A stretch of DNA of 64,000 bases from Vulcanimicrobiota bacterium (lineage in GTDB: Bacteria; Pseudomonadota; Gammaproteobacteria; Xanthomonadales; Rhodanobacteraceae): the NCBI GenBank assembly GCA_903970555.1, contig CAJCJD010000244.1, positions 26,225 through 90,224 of the forward strand, given 5' to 3'. Shown one piece after another: positions 63,519 to 64,000 of the stretch. A program made the translations under genes and the position numbers. The notes under the pieces were generated by a model. It made no database searches. It saw nothing but the letters and a program-made list of their open reading frames with translations, and had not been told where the DNA came from. Numbering within the stretch: position 1 is the stretch's first letter; the number at the start of each line of letters is the position of its first letter.

Positions 63519-64000
63519 ATGGAAAGCACCGGCACACTTCAACACTCGGGCGGCCTGCTGGCAGGGCTCAGGCGGCTGGACTGCCGCGTGGGGGTTTGGG
63601 CCTTGTCGCGGGGGCGTATCGCGGTCGCGCTGCACGAACTGCTTTGCTTCGGCGTCAAACAGGCGTCGGCTTGCCTGTTTGGCGGTTGCATGGTCGGTTT
63701 GCTCTGGCTGACCTGGGCGTTTTACCCGCCCGGTGCTGCGCTGGCGCGCTACGACTTTCTCACCCTGGCGGCGCTTGCGATCCAGTGCATGCTGATCGTC
63801 AGCCGTTTGGAAAGTCGCGAGGAAGCGAAAGTCATTCTGATGTTTCACGTCGTGGGCACCTTGATGGAGGTGTTCAAGACATCCGTCGGTTCATGGGTCT
63901 ACCCCGAAGCATCTTTTCTGCGTATCGGTGGCGTACCGCTGTTCTCCGGTTTTATGTACGCATCCATTGGCAGTTACATTGCACGCGCGTGGCGGTTGTT
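63519..64000 (+). CDS. DUF817 family membrane protein, N-terminal part (cut by window edge)
   Basis: The first 160 codons are visible, and the gene runs past the right edge. The ATG at 63519 follows GGAG by 6 nt. The translated sequence has HELLCFGVKQASACLFGGCMVGLLWL and AIQCMLIVSRLESREEAKVILMFHVVGTLMEVFKTSVGSW, the FHVVGTxMEVFKTxxGSWxYPE pattern of the DUF817 family. Several TM helices are predicted (GGCMVGLLWLTWAFY; FLTLAALAIQCMLIVS). Function unknown. It is divergent from ettA across a 231-bp gap. Confidence 0.82.
   Translation, partial: MESTGTLQHSGGLLAGLRRLDCRVGVWALSRGRIAVALHELLCFGVKQASACLFGGCMVGLLWLTWAFYPPGAALARYDFLTLAALAIQCMLIVSRLESREEAKVILMFHVVGTLMEVFKTSVGSWVYPEASFLRIGGVPLFSGFMYASIGSYIARAWRL

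Overview
The window reads as a chromosomal segment of a gammaproteobacterium of the Xanthomonadales/Lysobacterales group, most likely the Rhodanobacteraceae (Dyella/Luteibacter/Frateuria-like). This rests on high G+C, protein character and gene order (pepA-holC divergent from lptF-lptG; divergent RDD gene and xerD followed by dsbC; cstA-ybdD). It is inferred from remembered family features, not a database search. About 60 genes fill the window. No insertion sequence, prophage, CRISPR array or rRNA is visible. Both edges cut a gene: an M28-type peptidase on the left and a DUF817 membrane protein on the right.

Layout. 1-1.5 kb: peptidase fragment, mscL and a fumarylacetoacetate-hydrolase-family enzyme, all on the minus strand. 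1.8-6.3 kb: a MacAB-like operon (HlyD adaptor, ABC ATPase, two FtsX/MacB permeases); the second permease carries a one-base frameshift. 6.3-14.0 kb: a chaperone-usher fimbrial operon (major pilin, PapD-type chaperone, usher, large tip-adhesin candidate, three minor pilins). It has a structured leader ending in an intrinsic terminator just before the pilin, and hairpins in several gene gaps. 14.1-20.1 kb: EamA exporter, AraC/alkyltransferase fusion, small membrane protein, Rieske protein, nucleotide-sugar dehydrogenase and SLC13/TrkA-C transporter. 20.3-24.0 kb: thiS-thiG-trmB and a secreted FecR/DUF6600 protein. 24.3-28.0 kb: tRNA-Gly(CCC), RimB-like protease with RimK, a candidate small RNA or attenuator, then an OmpR-type two-component system.

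28-31.5 kb: serine dehydratase, a thioredoxin-fold protein and a YceI/cytochrome b561/YceI operon. 31.7-35.4 kb: a very large hybrid sensor kinase. 35.4-46 kb: holC, pepA, lptF, lptG, PIN protein, threonine aldolase, PHA depolymerase, RDD protein, xerD, dsbC and an exported ATP-dependent DNA ligase. 46-58.5 kb: purL, a membrane gene overlapping it, a glycosyltransferase, a second EamA transporter, DUF2127, ybdD/cstA, def, uppP and an acyltransferase. 58.5-64 kb: an exported trypsin-like protease with a large unassigned C-terminal half, pyrF, ettA and the DUF817 fragment.

Most of the window is housekeeping. The least ordinary parts are the fimbrial locus and its RNA structures, the terminator-bearing candidate RNA before the two-component system, the frameshifted permease, the exported protease with an unassigned C-terminal domain, and a set of long perfect hairpins at gene ends that reuse the same pentaloops (CTTGC or GGTTG).
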